A stretch of DNA of 64,000 nt from NCBI RefSeq assembly GCF_039542035.1, contig NZ_BAABHJ010000005.1:682001-746000 (forward strand), in the 5' to 3' direction. This DNA comes from Actinoallomurus liliacearum (GTDB lineage: Bacteria > Actinomycetota > Actinomycetes > Streptosporangiales > Streptosporangiaceae). This document shows, one piece after another, positions 1 to 8,323 of this stretch (positions are counted from its first letter, which is position 1; every line of letters starts with the position of its first letter). Both the position numbers and the translations under genes were made by a program. The notes beneath the pieces were generated by a model, which searched no databases, was not told where the DNA came from, and saw only the letters and a program-made list of their open reading frames with translations.

Positions 1-1
1 C

Positions 2-319
2 GGCGTGTACGGCGTGCTCGCCCGGCGCAACGCCATCCTCGTGCTGATGTCCGTCGAGCTCATGCTCAACGCGGTCAACCTGAACCTCGTCGTCTTCGAC
101 ATGCGGTGGGCCGACCGGCTGCACGGCGGTCAGGTGCTGGCGCTGTTCGTCATCGTGCTGGCGGCCGCCGAGGTGGGCATCGGCCTGGCGCTGGTGCTGC
201 TGATCTACCGCAACCGCCGTACGGTCGACGTCGACCGGCTCCGTACCCTCGCCGAGGGCGACCGGGAACCCGACCTCGACGTCGGCGCCATGACCGACGA
301 CGAAGGGGTGCGCCGGTGA
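2..319 (+). CDS. nuoK: NADH-quinone oxidoreductase subunit K (3' part)
   Basis: Membrane subunit of proton-pumping complex I, in the antiporter-like arm. The window starts inside the gene; about 20 N-terminal residues are missing and the first full codon is at position 2. The visible part holds the conserved stretch ARRNAILVLMSVELMLNAVN, with the glutamate typical of NuoK helices, then another hydrophobic segment and an acidic, charged C-terminal tail of about 35 residues that is longer than in enterobacterial NuoK. The stop TGA overlaps the GTG start of nuoL by four bases (GTGA), so translation is probably coupled. The family call is firm; only the true start lies outside the window. Confidence 0.93.
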   Translation, partial: GVYGVLARRNAILVLMSVELMLNAVNLNLVVFDMRWADRLHGGQVLALFVIVLAAAEVGIGLALVLLIYRNRRTVDVDRLRTLAEGDREPDLDVGAMTDDEGVRR

Positions 320-2355
320 TCGTCGTGGCGGCCGTCGCGGTCGTGCTCCCGTTCGCGGCCGCCCTGGTCGGCATGCTGTTCGGGCACACCGTCTCGCATC
401 TGCTGTCCCCGCTGGCCCGTCGGTTGCGGACCTCGTCGCCGGGCACGACGCGGCGCGGCGCGCTGGTGCTGGCGCGGCGGATGCCCGCGAACGGCCCGGC
501 GCTGATCGCCGTCGTGCCCGTCGCCGCGTCCACCGTGCTCACCGCCGTGCTGACCGTGGCCCAGGCGCGGAACCCCGCGTCGCACGTCGGCACGCTGACC
601 CGGGTCCCGACGGGGACGGCGTGGATCGCGCTGTCCCTGCAGGTCGACGGGCTCGCCTCCGTGGTCGCGTTCCTGGTCTGCTGCGTGGCGCTCGCGGTGC
701 AGATCTACTCCGTCGCCTACATGCGCGACGACCCGCGCTACTCCTCCTACGCCGCGTTCGTGTCGCTGTTCACCGCGGCGATGCTGCTCGTGGTCCTGTC
801 CGGCGACCTGCTCGTGCTGTACGTCGGGTGGGAGGTCATGGGCATCTGCTCGTATTTCCTCATCGGGCACTACTGGCACGACCGGGCGACCTCGCGCGCC
901 GCCGTGAAGGCGTTCCTCGTCACCCGGCTCGGCGACGTGGGGTTCCTGTTCGGCATCTTCGTGCTGGGCCTGGCGGCGCACTCGTTCCAGATCCGGGTCA
1001 TCCTCGGGTCGCTCCCGTACATGTCGCACACCGCACTGCTGGCCGGCACGCTCCTGCTGCTGTGCGGCGTCGCGGGCAAGAGCGCGCAGTTCCCGCTGCA
1101 CACCTGGCTGCCGGACGCCATGGCCGGCCCGACGCCGATCAGCGCCCTGATCCACGCCGCGACGATGGTCGCGGCGGGCGTGTACGTCGTCGCCCGGCTC
1201 TACCCGGCGTTCTGGTTCGCGCCCACGTCGCTGGCGGTCCTCGGCGTCATCGCCGCGATCTCCATGCTGGGCGCCGCGCTCGCCGCGCTCGCCCAGGACG
1301 ATCTCAAGCGGGTGCTGGCCTACTCCACCATCAGCCAGCTCGCGTACATGGCGGCCGGTCTGGCGGTCGGCACGCGGGACGGCGCGATGTTCCACCTGCT
1401 GGCGCACGGGGCGTTCAAGGCGCTGCTGTTCCTCGGCGCGGGCTGCGTGATCGTCACGGCCGGCTCCAACCTGATGAGCGCGATGGGCGGCCTGCGCCTG
1501 GCCATGCCGGTGACGTTCTGGTCGATGACGGTCGGCTTCGCGGCGCTGGCCGGGATCCCGCCAGCCAGCGGCTTCTTCAGCAAGGACACGATCCTGTCCC
1601 AGGCCTGGAAGGCGACGCACCTCGCGGGCTCGCCGTCCCGCCATGACGCCATCTACATGCCGGTACGGCGCATGATCCCAGCAGACTCGCACGCACGTGG
1701 GGTCACCGAGGGATACTCCTACGCGCTGCGGCAGGCCCTGCACGGGGCCCCGCCGGCCATCCCGTCCTGGGTGGCGTGGCTGGTGCTCGTCACCGGGCTC
1801 CTGACCGCCGTGGTCACCGCCGCGTACGCCACGCGGACCTGGCTGGTGACGTTCTTCGGGGAGCGGCGGTCGGCGTTCCGGGCGCGGGAGGCGACGCCGC
1901 TGATGCGCTGGCCGGTCGCGGTCCTCGCCGTGCCGTCGCTGCTCCTCGGCCTGGTCGGGCCGTTCAGCGACCGGCTCCGGCCCGAGTGGGGCATGGCGGT
2001 GATCTCGCTGCTGTGCGCCGCCGCCGGGGCGGGCGGCGTGTACCTCGTCTGGAACAACGACCCGGCCCTGGACCCGGTCCGCCTGCTCGGCCCGCTGCGG
2101 CCGGTGCTGCGGGCGGCCTTCTACGTGGACACGGTGTACGACGTGGCGATCGTACGGCCGGTGCGGGCCCTGGCCCGGCTCGTCGTCCACGCCGACGAAC
2201 GCGTCGTCGACGCCGGTGTCGAGGGCTCCGGCCGGGGCGCGCGGCGGCTCGGCGGCCTGCTGCGGGTCACCGAGAACGGCAACGCGCAGGCGTACGTCTC
2301 CGGGCTCTTCGCGGGAGTGGTGCTCATCGTGGTCGCGGTGGTGGTGCTGACATGA
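316..2355 (+). CDS. nuoL: NADH-quinone oxidoreductase subunit L
   Basis: Antiporter-like subunit at the distal end of complex I, with a lateral helix. The protein is about 679 residues with many membrane helices. The proton-antiporter core is seen as GWEVMGICSYFLIG, the LHTWLPDAMAGPTPISALIHAATMVAAG segment (TrH/Lys-helix region) and HLLAHGAFKALLFLGAG, followed by PPASGFFSKD. A hydrophilic stretch of about 50 residues (DNA about 1610-1770) between the SKD helix and the next helix is longer than in the E. coli protein. The GTG at 316 is chosen because it overlaps nuoK's stop as GTGA and is followed at once by the first hydrophobic helix; the frame extends upstream only inside nuoK. The stop overlaps an ATG at 2352. 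Confidence 0.96.
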   Translation: MIVVAAVAVVLPFAAALVGMLFGHTVSHLLSPLARRLRTSSPGTTRRGALVLARRMPANGPALIAVVPVAASTVLTAVLTVAQARNPASHVGTLTRVPTGTAWIALSLQVDGLASVVAFLVCCVALAVQIYSVAYMRDDPRYSSYAAFVSLFTAAMLLVVLSGDLLVLYVGWEVMGICSYFLIGHYWHDRATSRAAVKAFLVTRLGDVGFLFGIFVLGLAAHSFQIRVILGSLPYMSHTALLAGTLLLLCGVAGKSAQFPLHTWLPDAMAGPTPISALIHAATMVAAGVYVVARLYPAFWFAPTSLAVLGVIAAISMLGAALAALAQDDLKRVLAYSTISQLAYMAAGLAVGTRDGAMFHLLAHGAFKALLFLGAGCVIVTAGSNLMSAMGGLRLAMPVTFWSMTVGFAALAGIPPASGFFSKDTILSQAWKATHLAGSPSRHDAIYMPVRRMIPADSHARGVTEGYSYALRQALHGAPPAIPSWVAWLVLVTGLLTAVVTAAYATRTWLVTFFGERRSAFRAREATPLMRWPVAVLAVPSLLLGLVGPFSDRLRPEWGMAVISLLCAAAGAGGVYLVWNNDPALDPVRLLGPLRPVLRAAFYVDTVYDVAIVRPVRALARLVVHADERVVDAGVEGSGRGARRLGGLLRVTENGNAQAYVSGLFAGVVLIVVAVVVLT

Positions 2356-2446
2356 TCCTCGCGGCGAAGCGGGTGGTGCCGACATCGATCCGCACGGCGA
2401 AGCGGGCGGTGTCGACATGATCCTCGCGGCGATGCTCGCGGTGCCT
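2349..2446 (+). repeat. Three imperfect tandem repeats (32-33 bp) at the nuoL/nuoM junction
   Basis: Units begin at 2349, 2381 and 2414, each starting GACAT and sharing GCGGCGA(AG) and GGTG blocks. The first and third share GACATGATCCTCGCGGCGA exactly. The third unit is the true start of nuoM. Confidence 0.75.
2352..2420 (+). CDS. 22-codon coupled mini-ORF between nuoL and nuoM
   Basis: A short frame starts with an ATG that overlaps the nuoL stop (ATGA at 2352-2355) and ends with a TGA that overlaps the nuoM ATG (ATGA at 2417-2420). The peptide starts MILAAKRVV and ends AKRAVST. Its first bases repeat the nuoM start: the DNA here consists of three related units of 32-33 bases beginning at 2349, 2381 and 2414. 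The frame therefore looks like a by-product of tandem duplication of the nuoM start, preserved because both overlaps keep translational coupling intact. A peptide function is unproven; it could equally act as a coupling bridge. Confidence 0.4.
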   Translation: MILAAKRVVPTSIRTAKRAVST

Positions 2447-3958
2447 CTCCTCGGCGCGCTGGGGATGCTGGCCCCCCTGCCAGGAAGCCCGCGCCGGGTC
2501 ACCCGCCTGGCGAGGCTGTACGGCCTGGTCGTGTCCGGCGTGACGCTGGTGCTGGCGGTCGTGGCGGCGGCCGCCTTCGACTACGGCCGGCGCGGCGCGC
2601 AGCTCGGCGTGGACGTTCCCTGGGCGAAGTCCATCGGGCTCCGCTTCCACCTGGGCGTCGACGGCATCTCGCTGCCGCTCGTCGTGCTGACGGCGACGCT
2701 GACGTTCCTGTGCATGATCTACACCGCCCGGGTGCTGCCGGCCCCGGCCGAGTCGCGGGACGGGTCGCCGCAGGCGCTGATCGGGCTGGTCCTGCTGCTC
2801 GAGGTCGGGATGCTCGGCACGTTCGTCGCGCTGGATCTCCTGCTGTTCTTCGTGTTCTTCGAGGTCGTCCTGATCCCGATGTACTTCGTGATCGCCGACT
2901 GGGGCGGCTCGGGCGGCAAGGACGCGGCACCGCGGGCCCGGGCGGCGGCGAACAAGTTCATCCTCTACACGCTGCTCGGCTCCGGCCTCCTGCTCGTCGG
3001 CATCCTCATCGTCGCGGTGAACGCCCACACCTTCGACATGACCGCCCTCACCGCCCGGCACGGCGCCGGCCTGTCGCACGGCCTGCAGGTCGCGGCGTTC
3101 GGGCTGCTCGCCCTCGGCTTCGCGGTCAAGACGCCCATGTGGCCCCTGCACACCTGGCTGCCGGACGCCCACACCGAGGCGCCCACCGTCGGCTCGGTGC
3201 TGCTGGCCGGGGTGCTGCTGAAGATGGGCACGTACGGCTTCGTCCGCATCGCCGTGCCGATGGCGCCGGAGGGCGCGAAGGTCTGGGCGCCCTGGCTCGG
3301 TCTCCTCGCCGTCATCGGGATCGTGTACGGCGCGCTGGCCTGCCTCGCGCAGCGCGAGCTCAAACGCATGATCGCCTACTCGTCGATCGGGCACATGGGC
3401 TTCGTGCTGCTGGGCATCGCGACGCTCACACCCGTCGGGCTGAACGCCGCGCTGTTCGGCAACATCGCGCACGGCCTCATCACCGGCCTGCTGTTCTTCC
3501 TGGCCGGGGCGGTGAAGGAGCGGTACGGCACCGGCGACCTGGACGCCCTTGGTGGCGGCATGCTCGCCAAGGCCCCGTACCTCGCGTCCATCCTCACGTT
3601 CGCGGCGGTGGCCAGCATGGGACTGCCCGGCCTGGCCGGTTTCTGGGGTGAGATGCTCGCCCTGCTCGGCGCGTACGAGCCGCACGCGGGGCTGCCGAGG
3701 CCGACGTTCATCACCTTCATGGCCGTCGGCGGGCTCGGCGCGGTCCTCACCGCGGCGTACTTCCTGCGGCTGCTGTCCAGGGTCACCCACGGTCCGGTGG
3801 CCGAGCACTGGCGCACGGCGCGGTTCGCCGACGTGCGGTCGCACGAACTGCTGGCCTGGACCCCGCTGATCACCGCGACGCTGTTCATCGGGCTGTGGCC
3901 GAAGACGCTCCTCGACCTCACCGACGGGGCCGTACGCCTGCTCCTGGGGGGACGATGA
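2417..3958 (+). CDS. nuoM: NADH-quinone oxidoreductase subunit M
   Basis: Second antiporter-like subunit of complex I, about 513 residues and almost entirely membrane helices. Recognisable family segments include FHLGVDGISLPLVVLTA near residue 75, FFEVVLIPMYFVIADWGG, the KTPMWPLHTWLPDAHTEAPT motif near residue 235 and LKRMIAYSSIGHMGFVLLG. Its start ATG overlaps the stop of the preceding 22-codon frame, and its own stop overlaps the nuoN ATG (ATGA at 3955-3958). The length and motifs are normal for the family. Confidence 0.96.
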   Translation: MILAAMLAVPLLGALGMLAPLPGSPRRVTRLARLYGLVVSGVTLVLAVVAAAAFDYGRRGAQLGVDVPWAKSIGLRFHLGVDGISLPLVVLTATLTFLCMIYTARVLPAPAESRDGSPQALIGLVLLLEVGMLGTFVALDLLLFFVFFEVVLIPMYFVIADWGGSGGKDAAPRARAAANKFILYTLLGSGLLLVGILIVAVNAHTFDMTALTARHGAGLSHGLQVAAFGLLALGFAVKTPMWPLHTWLPDAHTEAPTVGSVLLAGVLLKMGTYGFVRIAVPMAPEGAKVWAPWLGLLAVIGIVYGALACLAQRELKRMIAYSSIGHMGFVLLGIATLTPVGLNAALFGNIAHGLITGLLFFLAGAVKERYGTGDLDALGGGMLAKAPYLASILTFAAVASMGLPGLAGFWGEMLALLGAYEPHAGLPRPTFITFMAVGGLGAVLTAAYFLRLLSRVTHGPVAEHWRTARFADVRSHELLAWTPLITATLFIGLWPKTLLDLTDGAVRLLLGGR

Positions 3959-5412
3959 TCCAGTCGATCGACTACCTGGCGGTCCTCCCGGTCCTGATCG
4001 TCGCGGTGGCGTCCGTCGTCGTGCTGCTGGCCGACGCGTTCGGCGCGCCGGCGAAGGCCGTCGGCGGGCTCACCGTCGTGCCGCTGGTCGCGGCCGCGGT
4101 GGCGCTGCCGTTCGGGCATGGGCGGTCGACGTTCTGCGCGGCCGCCGTCCGGCCCGGCGAGCACGTCTCCTGCTCGTACGCCGCCGACGACTTCACCGTG
4201 CTGTTCCAGGCGGTGGTGCTGCTGGCGGCCATCGTGGTGGTGCTGCTGTCGCACGGCGAGATGCGGCGGTCCGCGCTGCCGGTGGGGGAGTACCACTTCC
4301 TGCTGCTCGCCGCGATTCTCGGGGCGCTGCTGCTGGCGGCGGGCCGGGACCTGATCACGCTGGTCGTCGCGTTGGAGACGCTGTCGCTTCCGGTGTTCGC
4401 GCTGGTCGCGCTGCGAAGGTACGACGGGACGGCGTCCGAGGCGGCGCTCAAGCTGTTCCTCGTGTCGGTCGTGTCGTCGGCGGTGACGCTGTTCGGGATC
4501 AGCCTCGTGTACGGCGTCACCGGCGCGATGCACCTCGACCGGGTGGCCGCCGGGCTGGCGCACGTCCACGGCGACCTGCGGCCCGTGGCGGCCGCGGGCA
4601 TCGTCCTGACCGTCGCCGGGTTCGGCTTCAAGATCGCCGCGGTGCCCTTCCACTTCTGGGCGCCGGACGTCTACCAGGGCTCTCCGCTGCCGGTCGCGGC
4701 CTTCCTGTCCGTCGTGTCGAAGGCCGGCGGGTTCGCCGGGCTGACCCTCGTGCTGACCGTCGGCTTCTGGCCGTACGGCGACACGTGGGGCCCGCTGATG
4801 GGCGTGCTGGCCGCGGCGACCATGACGCTCGGCAACCTCCTCGCGCTCCGCCAGACCGACGCCGTACGGCTGCTGGCGTGGTCCTCGGTCGCCCAGAGCG
4901 GCTACATCCTGGCCCCGATGGCCGGGGGAGCGCATGTCCGCCCGCACGAGTGGATGACGGCCACGGCGGCGTACGTCGCCATGTACGCGATCATGAACAT
5001 CGGGGCGTTCGCGGTCGTCACGGTCGCCGCCCGGCGCGGCATCCGCGACCTGGAGTCCTACCGGGGCCTCGCCCGCGTCAACCCGGGCAGCGGCTTCGCG
5101 CTCGCGTTCTTCCTCCTCTGCCTGGCCGGCCTTCCCCCGGGCGTCATGGGGCTGCTCGCCAAGGTCGTGGTCTTCCGCGCGGCGGTCGGCGGCGCCGCGA
5201 CCTGGCTCGCCGTGATCATGGCGGTGAACACCGTCCTCGGCCTGTACTACTACCTGACCTGGGCCACGCGGCTCTTCGCCGTCGGAAAGGCCAGGCGCGT
5301 ACGGGTCGGCCGCGCGGGCGGCCTCGCGATCGCGGTGGCCCTGGCCGGGGCCGTCGCCGTCTCCGTGGCCCCTGAACTCGTCCTGCACGCGGCCGCGCTC
5401 GCCGTCCCCTAG
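3955..5412 (+). CDS. nuoN: NADH-quinone oxidoreductase subunit N
   Basis: Third antiporter-like subunit and the last gene of the nuo operon, about 485 residues. Family landmarks are HFLLLAAILGALLLAAGRDL, the VPFHFWAPDVYQGSPLPVAAF motif and LLAWSSVAQSGYILAP. The ATG at 3955 overlaps the nuoM stop; the open frame runs further upstream but those codons lie inside nuoM. About 130 bases without a gene separate it from htpX, so htpX probably has its own promoter. Confidence 0.95.
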   Translation: MIQSIDYLAVLPVLIVAVASVVVLLADAFGAPAKAVGGLTVVPLVAAAVALPFGHGRSTFCAAAVRPGEHVSCSYAADDFTVLFQAVVLLAAIVVVLLSHGEMRRSALPVGEYHFLLLAAILGALLLAAGRDLITLVVALETLSLPVFALVALRRYDGTASEAALKLFLVSVVSSAVTLFGISLVYGVTGAMHLDRVAAGLAHVHGDLRPVAAAGIVLTVAGFGFKIAAVPFHFWAPDVYQGSPLPVAAFLSVVSKAGGFAGLTLVLTVGFWPYGDTWGPLMGVLAAATMTLGNLLALRQTDAVRLLAWSSVAQSGYILAPMAGGAHVRPHEWMTATAAYVAMYAIMNIGAFAVVTVAARRGIRDLESYRGLARVNPGSGFALAFFLLCLAGLPPGVMGLLAKVVVFRAAVGGAATWLAVIMAVNTVLGLYYYLTWATRLFAVGKARRVRVGRAGGLAIAVALAGAVAVSVAPELVLHAAALAVP

Positions 5413-5548
5413 GGCCTCCCTCCTCCGCCTCGCGAGGCACCACCTGGACACCGCCCGCTACCGGCGGGGACTTCGAGACAGGCCCTGACAGGGAACATCC
5501 CTCCAGGTCAGCCCGTTGATCTAACGGGGACAAGGGGAGGTGCCGCAG

Positions 5549-6406
5549 TTGCGTTTCAACGGTGTCAAGACGGCCGCCCTGCTGGGGGTCATGTCGGCGC
5601 TGATCCTCCTCATCGGAGGCGCGCTGGGCGGCCGTGCCGGTCTGACGATCGCCCTGGTGATCGCACTGATCACGAACGGCGTCGCCTATTTCCTCAGCGA
5701 TCGCATCGCCCTGTCGGCCATGCGCGCCCGGCCGGTGAGCGAGGTCGAGCAGCCCGCGATGTACCGCATCGTCCGGGAGCTGTCGACCGGCGCCCGGCAG
5801 CCCATGCCGCGCCTGTACATCTCGCCCACGATCGCGCCGAACGCCTTCGCCACCGGCCGCAACCCGCGCAACGCCGCGGTCTGCTGCACGACGGGCATCC
5901 TCCAGCTCCTGGACGAGCGGGAACTGCGGGCGGTCCTCGCGCACGAGCTGTCGCACGTCTACAACCGCGACATCCTGATCTCCTCGGTGGCGGGAGCCCT
6001 CGCCGCCGTCGTCACCTGGGTGGCGAACCTCGCCTGGTTCATCCCCCTGGGCAACTCCGACGACGAGGACGGTCCCGGCGTGCTCGGCGCGCTGCTGATG
6101 ATGGTTCTCGGCCCCATCGCGGCCACGATCGTGCAGCTGGCCATCAGCCGCACCCGCGAGTTCCAGGCCGACGCCTCGGGCGCCCAGCTCAGCGGCGATC
6201 CGCTCGCCCTGGCCTCCGCCCTCCGCAAGATCGAGGGCGGCACGCGGCGACTGCCGCTTCCGGAGGACGGCCGCCTGACCGCGGTGAGCCACCTCATGAT
6301 CGCCAACCCGTTCCGGGGGGAGGGCGTCGTCCGCCTGTTCTCGACCCACCCCCCGACCGCCCAGCGCATCGCCCGCCTCGAGGAGATGGCCGGCTACCGG
6401 AGGTGA
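5549..6406 (+). CDS. htpX: Zinc metalloprotease HtpX
   Basis: Membrane-embedded M48-family zinc protease that degrades misfolded membrane proteins. The protein is about 285 residues. Two N-terminal helices (residues about 10-50) precede the HELSH zinc site at residues 132-136; the third ligand is probably the glutamate in REFQAD at residue 204. Two further hydrophobic stretches lie between them. A TTG start at 5549 is chosen because GGGGAGG at 5534-5540 then sits eight bases upstream; the GTG at 5540 overlaps that ribosome site. It stands alone between nuoN and the convergent map gene, which ends 31 bases after its stop. Confidence 0.9.
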   Translation: MRFNGVKTAALLGVMSALILLIGGALGGRAGLTIALVIALITNGVAYFLSDRIALSAMRARPVSEVEQPAMYRIVRELSTGARQPMPRLYISPTIAPNAFATGRNPRNAAVCCTTGILQLLDERELRAVLAHELSHVYNRDILISSVAGALAAVVTWVANLAWFIPLGNSDDEDGPGVLGALLMMVLGPIAATIVQLAISRTREFQADASGAQLSGDPLALASALRKIEGGTRRLPLPEDGRLTAVSHLMIANPFRGEGVVRLFSTHPPTAQRIARLEEMAGYRR

Positions 6407-6437
6407 CGGGCGCCGACCGTCCGGCGTCGGCCGGGGG

Positions 6438-7196
6438 TCAGGCCGTCAGGACCAGCGGGCCGTCCGCGGTGATCGCGATGGTGTGCTCGAAGTGCGCGGC
6501 CCGGCTGCCGTCGACCGTCGCGACCGACCAGCCGTCGGCGAGCGTACGACCCTCGCAGACGCCGCTCTCGATCAGCATCGGTTCGATCGCGATGACCAGA
6601 CCCTCCCGCAGCCGCAGGCCGCGCCCCGGCCGCCCCCGGTTGGGAACGTGCGGGTCCTCGTGCATGGCCGTCCCGACCCCGTGGCCGCCGTACCCGTCCA
6701 GCAGCCCGTACGGCCCGGCGATCGTCTCCACGGCGTAGCCCACGTCGCCCATTCGCCCACCGGGCACGGCGGCCTCGATCGCGGCCGTCAGCGCCGCCCG
6801 GGTGGTCTCCATCAGCCGCCGGGCCTCGTCGTCGACCTCGCCGACGGGCACCGTCACCGCCGCGTCACCGTGGTAGCCGTCAACCTCCGCGCCGAAGTCG
6901 ATCGACAGGATCTCCCCGGCCTCGAGGACGCGCCCATCCGGAAGGCCGTGCACGATCACGTCGTCCACTGACAGGCACAGCACTCCCGGGTACGGCATGG
7001 GAGCCCAGGAGGGGTGGTAGTCCAGGAACGACGACCGCGCCCCGTGCTCCTTGAGACAGGCGACCGCGATGGCGTCCAGCTCCGCGAGGCTGACGCCCGG
7101 CCGGACCGCGTCGGTCACCCTGCGCAGCGTCTTCCCGACCACCTGGCCCGCCGCACGCATCCGCTCGATCTCGGCCTGACTTCTCAGTGTCACCAT
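6438..7196 (-). CDS. map: Methionine aminopeptidase, type I
   Basis: Removes the initiator methionine from nascent proteins in the cytosol. The protein is about 252 residues with the pita-bread fold signatures: LSIDFGAEVDGYHGDAA (two aspartate metal ligands), GHGVGTAMHEDPHVPN (histidine ligand), AIEPMLIE and FEHTIAIT (glutamate ligands). An in-frame ATG at 7220 would add eight residues, but it lies upstream of a TAAAAT -10 element (7209-7204) that places the transcript start at or next to the ATG at 7196, so 7196 is preferred and the mRNA is probably leaderless. It is transcribed divergently from the small XRE gene, with only 36 bases between the two starts. Confidence 0.92.
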   Translation of the reverse strand: MVTLRSQAEIERMRAAGQVVGKTLRRVTDAVRPGVSLAELDAIAVACLKEHGARSSFLDYHPSWAPMPYPGVLCLSVDDVIVHGLPDGRVLEAGEILSIDFGAEVDGYHGDAAVTVPVGEVDDEARRLMETTRAALTAAIEAAVPGGRMGDVGYAVETIAGPYGLLDGYGGHGVGTAMHEDPHVPNRGRPGRGLRLREGLVIAIEPMLIESGVCEGRTLADGWSVATVDGSRAAHFEHTIAITADGPLVLTA

Positions 7197-7203
7197 GCCG
7201 TAG

Positions 7204-7225
7204 ATTTTAATACCAGCCATATAAT
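7204..7225. promoter_or_regulatory. Divergent -10 elements, leaderless promoters of map and the XRE gene
   Basis: TATAAT at 7220-7225 (+) lies seven bases before the ATG at 7233. TAAAAT at 7209-7204 (-) lies seven bases before the ATG at 7196. Both spacings put the transcription start on the start codon itself. The AT-rich block stands out from the very GC-rich surroundings. No clear -35 elements are seen. Confidence 0.65.
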
Positions 7226-7232
7226 CCTGCGC

Positions 7233-7499
7233 ATGGTGCGAACCCCGCTGACCGAAGACCAGCGCGACCGCGGCCGGGCCCTCGGCCAGGTGCTGCGCGC
7301 CGCCCGCGGCCCGCGCAGCGCGGCGTCCGTCGCCGCCGAGGCCGGCATCTCCCTCGACACCCTCCGCAAGATCGAACGCGGCGCCATCGCGGCCCCCACC
7401 TTCTTCACCGTCGCCGCCCTCGCCCAGGCGCTCGACCTGGACCTGACCGACCTCGCCCGCCGCCTGACCTCCGAGGACCGCTCCCGCCTCGCCGGCTGA
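7233..7499 (+). CDS. Small XRE-family helix-turn-helix regulator
   Basis: An 88-residue protein made almost only of a helix-turn-helix domain. It has the pattern AASVAAEAGISLDTLRKIER (HTH, about residues 30-50) followed by PTFFTVAALAQALDLDLTDL, typical of the Cro/C1 fold. It is divergent from map and shares the 36-base promoter region with it, so autoregulation and control of map are plausible but inferred. The start is set by the TATAAT seven bases upstream, which implies a leaderless transcript; longer in-frame extensions overlap map and are rejected. The DNA target cannot be named from sequence. Confidence 0.85.
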   Translation: MVRTPLTEDQRDRGRALGQVLRAARGPRSAASVAAEAGISLDTLRKIERGAIAAPTFFTVAALAQALDLDLTDLARRLTSEDRSRLAG

Positions 7500-7831
7500 G
7501 CCGAGCCCGTCTCGGGTCGTACGGCGGCGCCGAGGGTGATTTTCGGGCGGATGGGTGGGGCGGGGGCCTCAGGCGTCGGGTCCGTACACGACGCTCGGCG
7601 GTCGTCCCCACTCCCGAGCGATTTGCCGCACTATGCCCACCGCGTGCGGCCCCTTCGCCGAGCGTTTCGCTCGGCCCCGGCTCGCCCGAGCCGGGATGGC
7701 CATAACGTCTTGAGGCGGTGCGATCGGAACGGGCCCGCCCCGGCCCGGGCCCGGGAAAGAGGCCCGGGCGCATGGCGGCAGCGCCTAGAAGCCGCCGGGG
7801 ACGGCGACTCGCCAGGCCGACGTCTTCGTCG
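7500..7831. other. Intergenic region with hairpins
   Basis: This stretch lies between convergent genes and has no convincing gene. It contains small perfect inverted repeats (CGAGCGTTTCGCTCG near 7656, GGCTCGCCCGAGCC near 7679, and CCCGGGCCCGGG repeats near 7745) that could end transcription from both sides. Confidence 0.5.
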
Positions 7832-8323
7832 TCAGCGGTAGTTGGTGAACTGCAGGGCGACGTCCAGATCCTTGCCCTTGAGCAGGGTGATCACCGTCTG
7901 CAGGTCGTCCTTCTTCTTCGAGCTGACCCGAAGCTCGTCACCCTGGATCTGCGCCCGCACACCCTTCGGGCCCTCGTCCCGGACGATCTTGCCGATCTTC
8001 TTGGCGTCCTCCTGGGAGATGCCCTCCTTCAGCCCGATGGTGAGCTTGTAGAGCTTCCCGGACGCCTTCGGCTCGCCCGCGTCGATCGACTTCAGGGAAA
8101 CGCCGCGCTTGACCAGCTTCTCCTTGAAGACGTCGAGGACGGCGTTGGCCCGCTCCTCGCTGTTGGCCTGAGCCTCGATGGTCTCGCCGGACCACCGGAT
8201 CCCCGCGTCGACGTTGCGGAAGTCGAACCGGTTGGCGATCTCCTTGGCGGCCTGGTTCAGAGCGTTGTCCACCTCCTGCCGGTCGAGCTTTGACACGATG
8301 TCGAATGAGCTTTCCGAAGCCAC
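7832..8323 (-). CDS. YajQ-family nucleotide-binding protein
   Basis: A 163-residue cytosolic protein of the YajQ/UPF0234 family, some members of which bind cyclic di-GMP. It starts MASESSFDIVSKLDRQEVDNA and ends LQFTNYR, both conserved in the family. The two duplicated alpha/beta subdomains are seen as ANRFDFRN and the repeat around KGVRAQIQGDELRVSSKKKDDLQ. It stands alone on the minus strand with no operon partner. Its function here is known only by family. Confidence 0.93.
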   Translation of the reverse strand: MASESSFDIVSKLDRQEVDNALNQAAKEIANRFDFRNVDAGIRWSGETIEAQANSEERANAVLDVFKEKLVKRGVSLKSIDAGEPKASGKLYKLTIGLKEGISQEDAKKIGKIVRDEGPKGVRAQIQGDELRVSSKKKDDLQTVITLLKGKDLDVALQFTNYR

